NCBI RefSeq assembly: GCF_963675165.1
Contig: NC_087392.1
Location: forward strand, 3,177,001 to 3,241,000
DNA: 64,000 nt
Origin: Halichondria panicea
Lineage: Eukaryota > Porifera > Demospongiae > Suberitida > Halichondriidae
Reading direction: 5' to 3'
Under the pieces are notes generated by a model that was given only the letters and a program-made list of their open reading frames with translations, searched no databases and had not been told where the DNA came from. Both the position numbers and the translations under genes were made by a program. This document shows, piece by piece, positions 37,323-52,300 of this stretch. Every line of letters begins with the position of its first letter. The stretch's first letter is position 1.

Positions 37323-40300
37323 TTAATACTGTTCAAATCCTTCTTTGACGCACAGCAAATCTTCACCATCTTCTTTAATGACCTTGACCAGCTCAAGCAG
37401 AGCTCCCTGCTGCTGTGTCAAGTGCTGGAGAAATTAATGCAGCTAGTGAATGCAACGTGTGATTTACGGCCAGGAACAATACCCGTAACAGCAAGGAATA
37501 AAGTTAAACTATGTCAGTCAATGTACCCTATACTATGAAATGAATGGTCAATGTTTGTAAACCGTTTTAAGGTAGTAATGGGAGGATAAACAACACGTAG
37601 TACGCTGGTTTCAGTTAGGAACAATGTGCATACAGGCCATTATGTAAGCAAAAACAGATGTTTATTGAGACCAATTTCTTAATGTTGCCTTTTTGGCTCT
37701 AACAATATCACGTGCATGGAATAAAATAAGATTGTGTGGTCAAGGAAGATCAAACATTGTAACGTCACACCAGTATTATAGGCAGAATAAATTATATCAA
37801 AGATGCCATAAGTGACTCACATTTCTCATCATTTAGAAGTACATACAAAAATGCTTGTAAAAAAAGGAGGTTGGAGAACCTAGCAACAAAGGTATTACGA
37901 ACATGAATTTAACAAGTGGGATGTGGCGCAGTACTAGACGCTAACACACAGTGGAATTTAGTGCATATAGCTGTCTTCCTATTGATACTATAATAGGTGA
38001 AGGTACCTCCTATGTTAGATGATATGCTACGTCAGCACAGCCGTGCACTAGACAGGGCTCCATCCTGAGAAAGTATAAATTTTGAACCTTCTTCTCTTAC
38101 AACTCAAACGAAGATAAGAAGCCTTGTAAGACAAGCAGAAACCCATCAAAAGCATGAACATAATTGTTATTTGGTATTTAGTAGCACCACCTAAAGGGTA
38201 CAACAAAAATATTTAGGATTGCCGTATGAGGGGTAGTGGGGGGGATTGTTTACTTCGCTATCATTGTTTCAAACAAAACGTAATGTATAAAATAATACCA
38301 GGAGTGCATTAACATTCATGCTCCGGACAATACATCGCAACAAAATTAATGAATAATAAATTATAACAGTGATACAAATCAACAAAAAACAAGTTATACA
38401 CTTGCATTGAAGATTTTACTAATGATTGGCACCTCATACAGTTTGTTCACATGTGGGGGGCTATAGGGAGGAACTAGTGATCCATTGTAGGCTGAGCCAG
38501 CATTACTATTGTTTGTCTAGACCATCTAACCATTAGGGAACTCACAACTCTTTACAAGTTCGGAAGTGCAAACACATCAAAACATCAATACAGTAGAGGC
38601 TATACTTAGTTGCTTTTTCCAAATGCAGGTTGATAGGAATGATGTGTACTGTGTTCTAAGTGCTACACTTAAAAGGTTAGTGTACACATTTTATCACCAA
38701 ATTGAGTGGGCTTTCAGCCAACTAAAACGTGTGAGCTGTTTAACAATGTGTAATACGTTAGTACGTACCATAGCTGTTGTGAATCTGGTAGCAAAGCTGA
38801 GAATTATTGGAATGTGCTGTTTTTCCAAGCTGCCAAAGTATAGCATCACAAACATTTCTCAAGTCGGCATTACATACTACATGTTGTTAAGTAGAAAAAT
38901 ACTTTGAAGCTCGAACATGAATGCTTAAGGAGAAAATTTTGATGCAATAATTGATTTTGATGTTTGTCCATCTTGGCAAGATAATGATGTGCATGAAGTG
39001 TTATTGCAAGCAGAGTACCTTTATTGTGGTTTTATTGGATGCAGTTTTCCCACAACAACCCAAACATAACAAACTTTTCCAGAATAATTATATACCTCCA
39101 CGATAATGAGAATCCAAACTAGGATAGTGAGGGCTGCCACATAAAGTACAAAGTGCATCCACTGTTTACTCATCAGTGGTTACTGTTTCCAAATCATAAT
39201 TACCACCTGTATAATTATCACCCGTACACATTGAGCAGCTGCAAAACCGTATAGTCAACACTATGCAGGGCTCCTCACCACCTACCAACAAACTGGCTAC
39301 CCTACACCTGTGTTTTTTTGTAATGCACGTAATTAAATAATCATAACTGCATTATTTTGATACATGTAGATTGTGTTCTTGAGGCTACAAATTAAAACAA
39401 TACAGCCAAAACTATGGAAATGAAAAGCAGATAAAAATGAGCATCACCAGTCAAAGTCTGAAATTTAACTTCTTTCCATCGTCATGAGCAGTTTAGGGGT
39501 CTGGTACAACTCTCATTGATTGGGGCGAGCGAAGCGAGTCCCTACCTATAGTGTTTAACGTTGTAATTTTGTTTTTATGTTGTATCAGGAATGCATAAAT
39601 ATTCATGCACTCCTGGTCGTATGTATGTTAGTATGTTTGTCATGGACCGGCACACAATACTTGTTTTTGGATTTGTGTGATCCTTTACCAACAGGCACAC
39701 GCACACGCACACTAGCTATTGTTAGATGGGACACAGAGACTCCTGATGCCATAGGTACGCCTGCAACAGGTCAGAGCAGCGACTCCTGAAGTCACACAGG
39801 TACATCTGCAGCAGCTCACACTGTGTGACAGCAGCTGACTTGCAGAAGGTTGTTTTTTATTAACAATTGTTCACTGCTTGTGTACTGGGTCTTGCAGGAG
39901 CCATATCGTCTTGTAACTTTGCTCTTCCTGTTTGGCTGCCCACTCACCTTATTTGGCATGCATTACATTTGCTGCTACATTGTTAAGATGCTGAACTTCC
40001 ACTCTAGCTATCATTTTTGGAATTCTACTTGCAGCTTCACATCTTGCAATGGCTACACCTTACAACAATACAATCCAGGAAGCTACTCAATACTAGTCAA
40101 ACATAATTACTTATTGACTTCTTATACTCACACCAGATAATTCAAACACACACGCTCGCCCCAAACAACAATACAATTCAGGAAGCTACTCAATACTAGT
40201 CAAACATAATTACTTATTGACTTCTTATACTCACACCAGATAATACAAACACACACGCTCGCCCCAAACATGCTCTGTATTCTCCTAGCATAAACAACTG

Positions 40301-43300
40301 AAAAAAACATAGGCTGCTGTGAAGCTTCCACTTAATTCTAATACCACACTTACTCACTGTAAAGTGGTAGTAAGGCAAGTGAAATAACTCCCACACATTG
40401 AGCTAACCACTAATTGGTGGTCAAATACACTCAAGGGTTGGGATGGGCCATATACAACTTGTTGTAATCGCAAAAAAAGACTCCATGGTAGTAAATAACT
40501 AGCTTTAGACCCCACTCAATCTCACCAACAGTGTGAGAGACAGCTAAATCGAGCACAAGGAAATAATTATACCCACACATTGAGCTAACCACTAATTGGT
40601 GGTCAAATACACTCAAAGGTCAGTTGGGATGTAGCCATACATATTATACATACAACTTGTTGTAATTGCAAAAAAGGACTCCACGGCAGTAATAACTAGA
40701 CACCCCTCAATCTCACCAACAGTGTGAGAGACAGCTAAATCGAGCACACAAGGAAATATCAGTCTAAATGATCATAATAACTATTTGATACTATTTTGCC
40801 AAACAAATCAGTATGGTATACTCCCAAATATAAGAACCAGCAAGATAGCGTTCATTCCAGCCGAAGGACATGTCAAGAAAAGCTAGTCCGCTATTACTAT
40901 TAATTACCTGTTTGACATCCGTTAGTAGGTCAGAGTCCACTGAATAACGTGAGTCAAGTTTAGCTCCGGGCACTTGTGTTTGCATCCTCAGCTGAGCCAT
41001 TAGCTCATTGAGTCGACCCTACACAGTAAATATGTACATTACTTGGGCTATTGGCTGTGATTTACACAAAATTGACACTGATTAACCAGTAGCGAATTGG
41101 AAGCAAAGGTGGCTGGTACATTGCATTAGTTAAAAACCAATTGAGACGAGAAATCGATGCTAAAAACAGTGCATGGCAATTGTAGCAAGTTATAAATATA
41201 TGTAGCTACGAGATTTTGTGTGAAATCTTTCAAGGCCATGCAGGCACTTAACACAAACTAAGGCTGTCAGTAAACAAGAGCTACCAATGTCAGGTTTACA
41301 GGCTTCCTTGAAATCATATGGCGGTCAAACGTTCTCACAGTTTGAGTATGGTCAGCTAAGTGGCTTCAAAGTAGCTTAAAAGATTTCTGGTAAAAATATG
41401 GCAGCTAATAATACTCTGTATTTGCATGGCTTCAACTACATACCCTCTTGAAGCTCAAAGCACGTACACTAATAATTAAGAATGAAATTTCCAAAAGATC
41501 TACGAAAGCATGTATATCAGTATTTGTTGTCATGAAAGTGGGTTGCCGATCAAGTACCGTATATCGGGTTTCGAATTCCAGGTTAATGGAATGCAAATGA
41601 CACTGTCCTGATTGCGTTATGAAGTAGTCTGAATTGTCTTTGCGTCTTTGCGTGTCTTGCAATTGATGTGAAGTCGCAATTGAAAGAACCTAGCTCGCAT
41701 TCGAAACCTGATGTGCACGGTACACTGGTGTATTCAAGGAATGATTGTCTAGATATTGAAGGCGGGTCAGGTGTGGATGTGTGCATTTCAACAACCTGCT
41801 GCTCATCTAATACAGTTAGGGCGGCCCTAGCTACTAAAGTGGAAAAAACCCACACAGGCACCATATGGCTTTAGTACCTATCGAGTTTCACATGGTAATG
41901 ATGTCAGCAACATGACGTATGAGAAGTATACAAATATTCAGTAGTATAAACTGACCTTAAATTGCAGTGGAGCATCTAATTCAACTTGAATTCCTTCCAG
42001 TCGAACTCTGTACAAGTTGTTGACAAAAAACAACAGGCAGGAGTAAATGTTAATACACTACCAATTATGACCATCAATATTTTTGGTATGCTTAGGGATA
42101 ACATGCCACGAATAGCACAAGAAGAATAGTTGTAACTAGTGACAAATAGGCACCTAATGATGCGCTCAAGACATGTGTTAAGCGATGAATACACTTAACG
42201 AAAAGTACCAGCTGTTGAACTACATACCACCTTGCATTCCATGTGGTCTATATTGCACACAATTAATTGGTAATGATGGGTTTTCACTAAGTGACCTTAC
42301 AACAATAATCAACATCATTATGCGTAAAACATTTGGGATACCTATCATAGTTGAGAGTAAGTTGGGTTATTTGTATGAGACCTCCAAATATGGAAAGAGA
42401 ACCTGAATTCATATTACATGATTACATGTATGCATGTGTGCTTATAACCGTTGTGTATCTGTGCATGCTCTGCTACAAAAGACAATACCTGAGCTGTTCT
42501 TCATCAGGATGAACTGAGAAGCCACTTTTTCTGAGAACTTCTTGAGCAACCATAAGCTACAACCAATATGCGTTGGCAACAATTCAAAAATTTGAACAAT
42601 AAACAGGTACCAATCAATTTTACAAAAATTAATAGACAAACTTACTCGCAGCACACGATGGCTCAAGTTGCTCAATTTTCTTTTAAATTCTGCCACACGC
42701 GCCATCGCAGTAGTATGACTTCTCTTTAGCTGGGCCAGTTCGTCTGTTAGTATCTAGACAATACAATGAGGGATGTAATACAAATTACTAGCCACCCAGG
42801 AAATCATAGAGGCAGTATTTTCAGGCAACAGCTACTCCAAATACATTTAAAGCAGCCGGTAAACAAAGAATGTGGTCTGTCAGTAAGGAAGCGTAGGAGC
42901 AACAAAGGCTGTGCAGAGTGGGATAATGAGCAGATGAGGAAACAGGCGGTGAAACACATAAAGTAAATAGAATATAGCTAGCCAGCTGCTAGGAAATGGT
43001 GTCAGCAATGTCTCCGAAAGACAATTAATTATCAATAGGCTTGCTATGTTGTAACTATTACCTTAGCAACAAGATTGTGCGTATTATAGCCGAAGCCAAA
43101 GAATAATTATGCACAATGTAAATAATAGCTGAAGGTCATCAGTGAATTTATGTTACTCTATACCTCTAATCTGCTCTGCTGTTGTTTTGATTCCTGGTCT
43201 TGATGCTTCATTCTGGCAAGCAATGCACTAGAACCCACAATGGGAACTGGAATGTACCTGTGTAACATATAATTGTTCACTCACAGTACATTTCAAACAG

Positions 43301-46300
43301 ATTGCATTGCGTTCATCTACAAGTCCGGGTCTCCACAAGATATATATTGGATGTCCTATCGTACCATATGTATCATTAATCAGATTGTGCTTACTTTTCA
43401 GGGTCAGGGTTATCTTTCTTGCTCTGCTCCCACAGCTGGTTGCTGATGCCTGTAGAAGAGGAAGCCAACATGTTACATGACTAAACAAACAAACACAAAC
43501 AAAGATATTCACAAGAGCTTAAGTGCTATCACAACCACAATCAACTTATCAGTTTGGACAATTGAGTGTTGAGCCTGACCACTTCTAGAGTTATCATAAC
43601 AGATTAGGGTGAACACGTGGACAGAATACATACACAGCCAAGCAGCTGATGTTTGTCTCAGAAAGTGACAGGGTGGACAGCAAAAAATGAAAAGTGGAGG
43701 TTAATGCATGACCAAATAAATGACCAACCGTTAGAGGATATAATAATATACGTAGTATATATTTAGCCTCCTATAATACTTAAGCAAGAAATGTTTTGTA
43801 CACAAGACGATGCAAGAAAATATGAATCGAGGCCTACTTGTGTCTGTTGTTGAGCAATTTAAACTACTGCATCTAATCTGACAATGTCCCGAAGTGCAAA
43901 AATATAACTCTAAAAACTTTGATGGGTAATGGACATAGTCCACAAACCTACACCCGTATCTTGCAACAATACAGACACTGATAACTGCTTCATCTGAATA
44001 AGTAAATGTGCGGGGGTGTCACTCTTAGGGAGACATATCAAACATTCTTCCTAGTATTACTCATGGCAGAAGGTGTCAGACATAAGGGCACAGATGCAAA
44101 TAACGTGTGGATCCATGGTGCAAATTCCTTCAAGAATTCTTTTGAGCAAGCAACCAATATAATTATTATTAGTACATGCACAAGTAACAGTTAGTAAACA
44201 ATCAATTATTACAGAGAGATTAATGTCACGAACAATTACATTTTCATTCTTTCACAGCACAACTGAAGTTAATGCAATGGATACCTAGCTCACCTACAAT
44301 AATAGCCGAAAAAGCAAGTAGTGGATGCACTAGTCGCGCTATAATTTTAAGACTTGTAAGTTGTAAGTGTTTAATGTAACAACTCCTGGTAGTGTAGGGA
44401 TTTTCCCCCACAATGAGTACACAGCATTTGAAAGCACTTGAGCTAATTTCATTACTTCTTAATTTAACAGCTGACACTATACTACACAGTACTACAGAGT
44501 ACAAACAACCCACAAACCCCAACAAATTGGATAACTTAGTCAGAAGCCACCAATATAGTGTTAATGAATTAATTGTAGAAAACTTTTAGGTAACACTTGC
44601 ACCAATTTCAATTCGATTTCGGGTTGGTGGCCGCGGATTATAGCAGTAGGTCAGTGTGTCACGTGTGCATTTGCATAAGCGTTGAGCAATTATATAACAT
44701 GAATAACCTTAGAAGCAACTTTTTTTCAACAAAGCTTTGAGGAAAACTTAATTAATTTTGTACGTGACTATATAGAGCTAGTTTAGGTGTATTCGAGGCA
44801 CTTAAGTCCACAAACCACATGGAGCTGCATGCTCATGTACTTTATTTCCATGTGAAGACTGCAATAATGCAACAAATCATGCTTCTTTGCTGGCTTGATC
44901 TGCTCTGACAATAGTCTTAGTTCTCAATTCATTAAAAGCTAGTGCAGCAATAATTTTGTTAATTATGTTCTCAAAGCATTGTCTTAGAAATTCCTCGTGG
45001 CATCTTCTACAGGTATGTGTATGTATACTGCTTTGGTACAACACTGCTTGTACTATGTACGCGTACACTGCATTTGTACAACGCTCGTACTATGTACGCG
45101 TATACCTCATTTGTACAACACTGAGAAAACGAGGGTGTGTCACTGCTTCAGTAAGAACAGCAACCGTAATAGATATACACTAGATTGTACTAACCAAACA
45201 ACTCATGCCACCAACATTCTATAAGTTTAATTGAGAAGAATTCATTATTGGCAGAGCAATATAACAACAATACACCACCCAGAGTCTTCCATAACACTTT
45301 AGCAATAGTGAATAGATGTATATCTATAAACAACATTTTGTTACATTTAGGGAAGCACAGAATGCTATCAGATATCACAACAAAGGTAACACAACCACCA
45401 CAAAGGATTGGAGAATATATACAAGTACGTACAAAAACATTGTAAAACCCACAGTGACAACAAACAAAACTTTTTGGCAGGTACAAATAACCTATACCAA
45501 AACACTTTTGACAGAGTGTGCGGAAATGCAGTGCTATAATACTTAATTATCCGTGTATGCAGAACTGTAGTGCTTAAAAAAAAAAAAAAAATGATGTTCC
45601 ACTACTCAATATCTAGCTTGACAATTATAATTAAATGGGCGTGTCCCTTAAATGCGCATGCGCATTGTATATGTTACTATAATTATGGAGACAGCTAGGT
45701 CTGCTTATCTTATGCGCATGCGCAGACAACCATGTAGCACTGCTGTTTATCAAGGCGTGGTATATCTACTCGATTATCTGGCTAGAACCAGAGGAGGTTG
45801 GTCACAATTAAATAGAGGAATGTGCGTGCACCGAGAAAAAAAAAAGATATACGGAAACCTACAGAGAAAAGCAGCTATCCTAGCTAAAACCAGAAGGCTG
45901 CAAATGATTGTAATACTCTATACTAGTAGCAAATGATAACAATACCCAGTAAGTGAGTAGCATAGTTGCACTCGAAGCAATGACAGAAACTAAGTTAACC
46001 ACAAACTTCCAGTTGTCTCTGCACTTTCCTTGGTTCTTTGACTCCTATCTTAATGTAGCAGGTATAGCAATGATAGGTTTACACTACTACGATTCTTAAC
46101 TAACAGGAGATGAGAGATAAATACTCAGGAATGCAAGAATGAGACGAAAGTGCTAACTCAGCGGGTTGAAGGAAGGTTGAAGGCGAATTCGAGGCCAAAC
46201 ACTGTTTGCATAGCATATCTCGCCATGGTTTAAATCGTGACCAACCTCTGGGCTAGAACCAAGGTGTCCAGATAATCGAGGTTCCACTGACTTGTATAAC

Positions 46301-49300
46301 CACTACAGTGCTCTAGTTCTTCATGCATCTAATGCCGCAAAGGATCAATTTTCTGCTGATTTGGCTCATTCGCAAAGGTTTTTCACCAGCAAAATATTCT
46401 AGTAATACGGTATAAATGAAGCAACTATATCGCACGGCAATCAACAATTATATACAATTAATACAGGGATTTAGAAATTTTGACAGAAGGGCAGATTAGA
46501 GTATTTTTATAAAAAAGGGTGGGCGCTCCCCCCCCCCCCCCCCCCCAGGAAATTTTGGTTGGCTGTCTGAGGTCGCACCTGATGCATTCTCAGGCACACA
46601 ATGTTGTTTTTTGAAATCCCAAATGGGGGACAAATGCCCCTCCCGCTCCCCCAGATAAAAAACTGCATAATGGCTGCAATACATGATACACTTTCCAGCA
46701 GCAGCTAGCATGCTCAAAGCCATTTATCAAATCGCCTTGAAAAGCAACTCGTTTCACTAAACAAACAAATGCCCTGTGTGACAATTACCAGTTTCGGAGA
46801 AGCTAAACAGCACAACACTTAAGAGGAGTGGCAAGAATACATTCAGAGTGTTGTTAATATGGCAGATTCATTTTAAGCCATGAGAAAACATGGCAAGGGG
46901 CCAAGCTTTTTGCATCTGGCAGAGTCATTTTAAGCCACGAGACAATAATATTATGCATTTGATCAAAAGACAAAATCACCAGGAACTAGCTAGTACACAC
47001 ATTAGGTACTAAAAATTCACCCTAAAACGTCTGTATAAGCATACTATACGTGCGCTCACAAAATGAGTGGCTGTATGCAGAGGGCAACGCCCCGCCCCTC
47101 CATATACTGTAACAAGCCACAACAAAAGGGCAAAATAAACACTAAGCCTAAGTTACAAGTTAAAGGAGAACAACGAGTCCCTTCAGGAGTGGAGCAGAGT
47201 GACATACAGCACAAAATAGTGTATGGGTACTAGTCTAGTGGACTCCATTCTCTTGAGGGTCATCCCACTCCTGTAAGCACACCATCATGCTATGTATAGT
47301 AAAAAGACAATGACCCTAAATGTCAAAAAAGTTCACATGTTACCGAAGTTACCAGGGTCAAATTAGCCAGTCGCTGCGCTGCGTTAAGGAGGATAGGGGT
47401 TTGCTTCAACCTCCCTTTCAATATAATTTATGTGGTAGTACTGGTAAATGAATACATACATGCATTAACAATTTAGAAAGGTTTTAGTTTGCAAATCCAT
47501 GCATGAATCAAATATTAGACAATGAGGCTATAACCTACATGTACATATAGAAGCTGTTAGTTGAACTCATATTTTAACTGTTGAGTAGCCACATCGGCAT
47601 AGTGTAAAAGGCGGAATGCGGAATGGAATGAAATATGGAATGACGGAGTATGCATTAATCTTTCCAGAAACCTATGGCCTGGCTTTAGGTTTCCTATCAA
47701 GTTTTTTTTATGTACTTACTATTAGGAGGCTAGCTGGTTTCCAATAAGCCAGTAACACCGTTTTCAGGCAGCAGACCGCGGGCCTGTAATCGAAGGTAGA
47801 ACCACGGTTGATTACTTTTTTAACTTGAGAGATTATTATATATGGCATGTTGGAACCGAAGGATGTTGAGATCACGTGATAAAAGAGCAATGTCTCCATA
47901 TAAAAGAGGTTAGTTTTCATTGTGACTCTTTAACACGCACATTGTTTAAAGTCACCATGTAAGGCCCAGAAAAACTTTGGTAGATAGAGTAAAGTTAGAT
48001 ACATGTAGATTAAAGAAATGAATTAAGGTTTAATACTGTAGCTTGGGAGCTAGTGTCCTAGACTTCACACTCCACCTAATTTTGGGAACAGCATAATTAT
48101 ACTGCTAAGGATAATTATAGGCCCTGTAACGTATATATGTATAATGTGTCAGAAGCTTAATATTGCACTAGCTATAATTATAGTCTACTTTTTAGTCCTC
48201 GTAAATAGTATAATTTAGCTCCGTTATCATAAAAGGGTTCTGTAACACTTTTTACAAATATTTTATGCACTAGTAATAATATTATACAGAGCATCATCTG
48301 TAGCTCTCTTTTTAATACTAATTTGTCATTTCATATTCCGTTCCATATTCCATTCCGCATTCCGCATTCTACCTTTTACACTATGCCAGCAGACAGACAG
48401 TCGTGTATACACACACACAGTCAGTTCTACCTCAAAGTGATCACACTGGGTTGGTTTTGTCTTGCAAAACTAAGGGCCGGCGAGTCTAATACTGAGTGGT
48501 GAAGTGGGTCAAATATACAGCTCTTGTGTATATACACAATACATGCCTTATATAGATATATCATGTATTGGGGCAAATACTAAACCTCCATAGGATCTAC
48601 CAGCCAAATGCAGCAACTAAATTTACTATATACAGCGTCCACCACATAGCCAATTCAACTCACAAATAATTAATAGTCTCAGATTGGTAAGCAAATACAA
48701 ACATTCCCATGTACTTGGACAAACATGGTTACAGTAAAACTACTCACCACTAAAATTGCATACACAATAAACCTCAAGTATACTCTAAAATTCCCAGTAG
48801 AGGTCAACAATATCTCTTTCAGCAAGGTCACTACTTACAAATAAATGTTCAATGTTTACCAAGATACCTACAGGATTATGCAAATTATCTTACCTGGAGG
48901 AGGATTCTGTAGGTAGAGCTTAAGGTTCTCGTCAGTAAACCCAGTCTTTGCATACACATTAGTCACTCTCAGACTGTCAAGCTGGGGCTGTGAAGACTTT
49001 TATTATCTTCAGGACAATATTTGAATGGCATAAACAATAATGATAATTACGAGAAAATGTTACTGATTGCAATGTTTTGCATACCTTGCACACACATGTG
49101 AGAGCGTGAGAGTATCTAAATTATACCTTACGAGAAGTATTTCGAAAAAATTGTTGAACTTCAGTGGCTAGCAGCCGTTGAGACAACATTCCAGACTTTT
49201 TTTGTATGTAGATTGTCATTTCTGAGCTGCAGTAAGAAGCATGGCAGACATAATTATTTTACGACCCTAGAACATGAACATGCAATACCAGGGAGTTATA

Positions 49301-52300
49301 TGGGGGGGGGGGAAGGGGATATCCCCTAGCTAGCTCGAATCCACCCCTCCCCCCCTATCATTTGCATTCAGGTACTACTACATGTAGTTGTATGACTGGG
49401 TGTCCATAGCTGGCACTAAGAGGGTATTGAAATAACAGTTGACCTTTTTTTAGCAACATTTCTGGTTAATTTTTATTTCCCCCCTCTACTTCAAAATCCT
49501 GTGTGACACCCTGAATACGTATGTACTGCAAACCTCATTGATGGCAAAACATACCAATAACAAGTGATGAATACCTTCCCTTTTACCATTAGGACAAGTG
49601 CAGGATCACAATAACAAGGCAAGAATGTTGACATCACTTGGCTTGACTCGTACAGCCAGAACTAGCTACTAAGTCATGTACATGCACCGTATAGCGCGAA
49701 ATTTTCAAGGCACTTATATTTCATGGAATGGCCTCTAAAAGCATTTATGCTTACCGGAAGCCACGTCTTTAAATCTTTGCACGTTATAGCAGATAATTTT
49801 AATTAAAGAACAATTTTCGTGGACTTAATTTTCGTGTAGGATTGCTAACCCACGAAATTTCACACTATACGGTACATGTATAGACAGTGTACATGTATAT
49901 CGATCACTATAAAGTGCTAACAGTACGTGTTAACTTAGCAGTACCGTACATCGGGTTTCGATTGCGATACTCTTTCGATTGCGATTTGCGCATAATTCGC
50001 AATCGAAAGAATTGCAAAAAGTGAGCATATACAGCATGAAATGCAACCACTCAGCTATAATTCCGTATACTGGCCAGTACTGGCTGCCCCAAACTAGAAT
50101 AAGTTTGTTACTGCCGGATATGACGTTTTGGGTGTGGTTTGGCAGATAAAATTGGATTAGAGAGCATATTGTGATTCATCCTCGAGACAGAACCGCAAAA
50201 TTAGTCAAAGTAGGGTCGTTTTTTTAGCCGCGGCTATTTTCTTAAATGTGGCCACCTCGCTAGTCTGGCCTTGCAAGTACCGTGTGGCCGGATAAACGAG
50301 AGATCTACTATAGTTAGAAACGCAATCAGGCGTGTACAGTGCATTTCGCAAGCTGTGACCAGGCCCCACTAACACTTTCTTTCGTGGACAAGATCGAGGA
50401 AAAGCAATGCTTGACATAGAAATTGTACACTTTGGTTCCAGACCGGATAATCAAATGGATATTACAGGGTGTCATACAGGATTTTGAAGTAGAGGGGGGA
50501 AATAAGACATGCTTTTGAAAAGTAACCAGAAGATTTTGCTAAAAAAAAAGGTCAAATGTTACTGTAACATTGCCAGCTATGGACACACTCTGTCATACAG
50601 CTAATGCACATTCATTTTAGGGGGTGGGAATTGGATCCAGAGGGGGGATATCTCCCTTCCCCCCTGTATGACACACTGGATAAACCACGCCTTGATCCAC
50701 CTATACAGTACTTTATTGATACAGCAGTGCAAAATTGTGTGCATGTGGTTGTCTGCGCATAGAAGATAAACATGCCTTTCTTCATATTAATGCGCACACA
50801 TAATTACTAAGGGACACACATTTTATGATATTAGTTGCTCATTCACCCTATCATAAAGAAAATTACCAATCGAGGTTCTACTGTACAAACAAAACTTCCT
50901 GCTCCCTTGGTCAGGCAATGCATACACAAATTGTGCTAATAGCACCATGCATTGCTTAAAGCATATGTTACAGTAGAGCAGATATACCAAGGGCGTATGA
51001 AGAGAAGAGGGCATGCAACTCGCAATGTATACTGTGTAGTTGTCAAAAAACTGATGAGTCAGCAGGATATACTATATTTAGCCAACCGCCCACACGTAAA
51101 TACGTGTGATAGTGGGCGTGAACACTGTTATACTAGAAATTTACCGCAAAATAAATTTAGAAGAGCTGATCAATGGCTACTTCTAGTCTAGCATTGGTCC
51201 TTCACTTCCGCTTGTTGACCTTTGTGGCTAACTCTACCGTGCTAGCTAGTTGGTGACTATTATGGAGTAAGTGCACGTGCAATCTATTTTTAGTGCACAC
51301 GCCCCTCCCATTTGTAATTTGATAGATTGTAGTTGCATGCCCTCTTCTCTTCATACGCCCTTGGATATACTATGGTTAGGAGAGCACATAATAAACAGTG
51401 GATACCACCGGCACTAATTGATTTTACCATTCATCAGGAAGAGGTCGTACACTATCACAAAAAACTTGAAACATTTCAGTGGTGGCAGTGGACACTCCCT
51501 TCGTCACAATATCTTGAACCGATTGAAGGACACTGTCGTGTTTGGATATCAGAGGATCACACTTCATTTTGAACTGCAGTGCAACCAGTCCATCTTCATT
51601 TCTTATTGTAGGCAGACGATTATAACAAACTGTCTACGGGACAACACAAAATGAATATTGATAAGTTGTACACAACTTCGAATTAGTCTCGCATACCTTA
51701 AACCTGCACACAAGACTCTCAGGAGTGAAAGTGATATCATGTAATGTTCCCCCATGATTCACTAGACCCTTCCCTGTACCACTGCAAGCCTGCAGCCAAT
51801 TGAACTGCATTAGTACTAGGTCCTTCTCATTCTCAAATACAGATGGCCCAGGGGCCTTAATGGCATTCAATATCAACTGTGACTGCAAGGACTGTTGTCC
51901 TAGTTGATTTTGTGGGTTAGAGTCTTGTTGTTGGTTGAAAATGTTAAGTCCTGTGCCAGTGGCTGCAACATAATGAATAATCAATGAATAATCAATGATC
52001 GCACAAGCAGGACTTGCAACTACACTTATACACAAATACAGTAATAATTATTGTCAGCCTACAGATTTTTTACAACAGATTACAGATATTCTTGGTACCC
52101 TACAAACTTCTTGCACGAGGGTATTTTGGCTCGAAAATATTCCCACCCAGAAAGAATAGTTGGCGGAGGCGCAGTAGTTATACTATCACGTGTTGGGTTT
52201 GTTAAGTGACCTACATTAGGTCAGTGGTCAGCTAGCTGGCACCAAGAACGGATGTAAATTTTTTTTTGTATGTGGTTTTTCTTGCCTTCAAAGATGTGAT

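Larger units (their letters stand above)
37425..40907. other. NUP54 last intron (3.5 kb)
   Basis: No exon seen. The left two-thirds (to about 39480) looks like unique AT-rich sequence with scattered short frames, e.g. 38566-38907 on the + strand. From about 39500 it is repetitive: a TGGGGCGAGCGAAGCGAG element and two separate tandem duplications (40062-40267 and about 40382-40760). Confidence 0.5.

Noticed and set aside
38566-38907. 113-aa + strand frame in the last NUP54 intron
   Set aside because: No start context, splice motif or recognisable family, and the composition is that of the surrounding AT-rich intron.
45652-45936. 94-aa + strand frame rich in Arg
   Set aside because: Starts in an ATGCGCATGCGC repeat and shows no domain; most likely chance.
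51333-51654. + strand frames of 78-79 aa
   Set aside because: They are antisense shadows of NUP54 exon 51428-51633, which has matching splice sites and homology on the minus strand.
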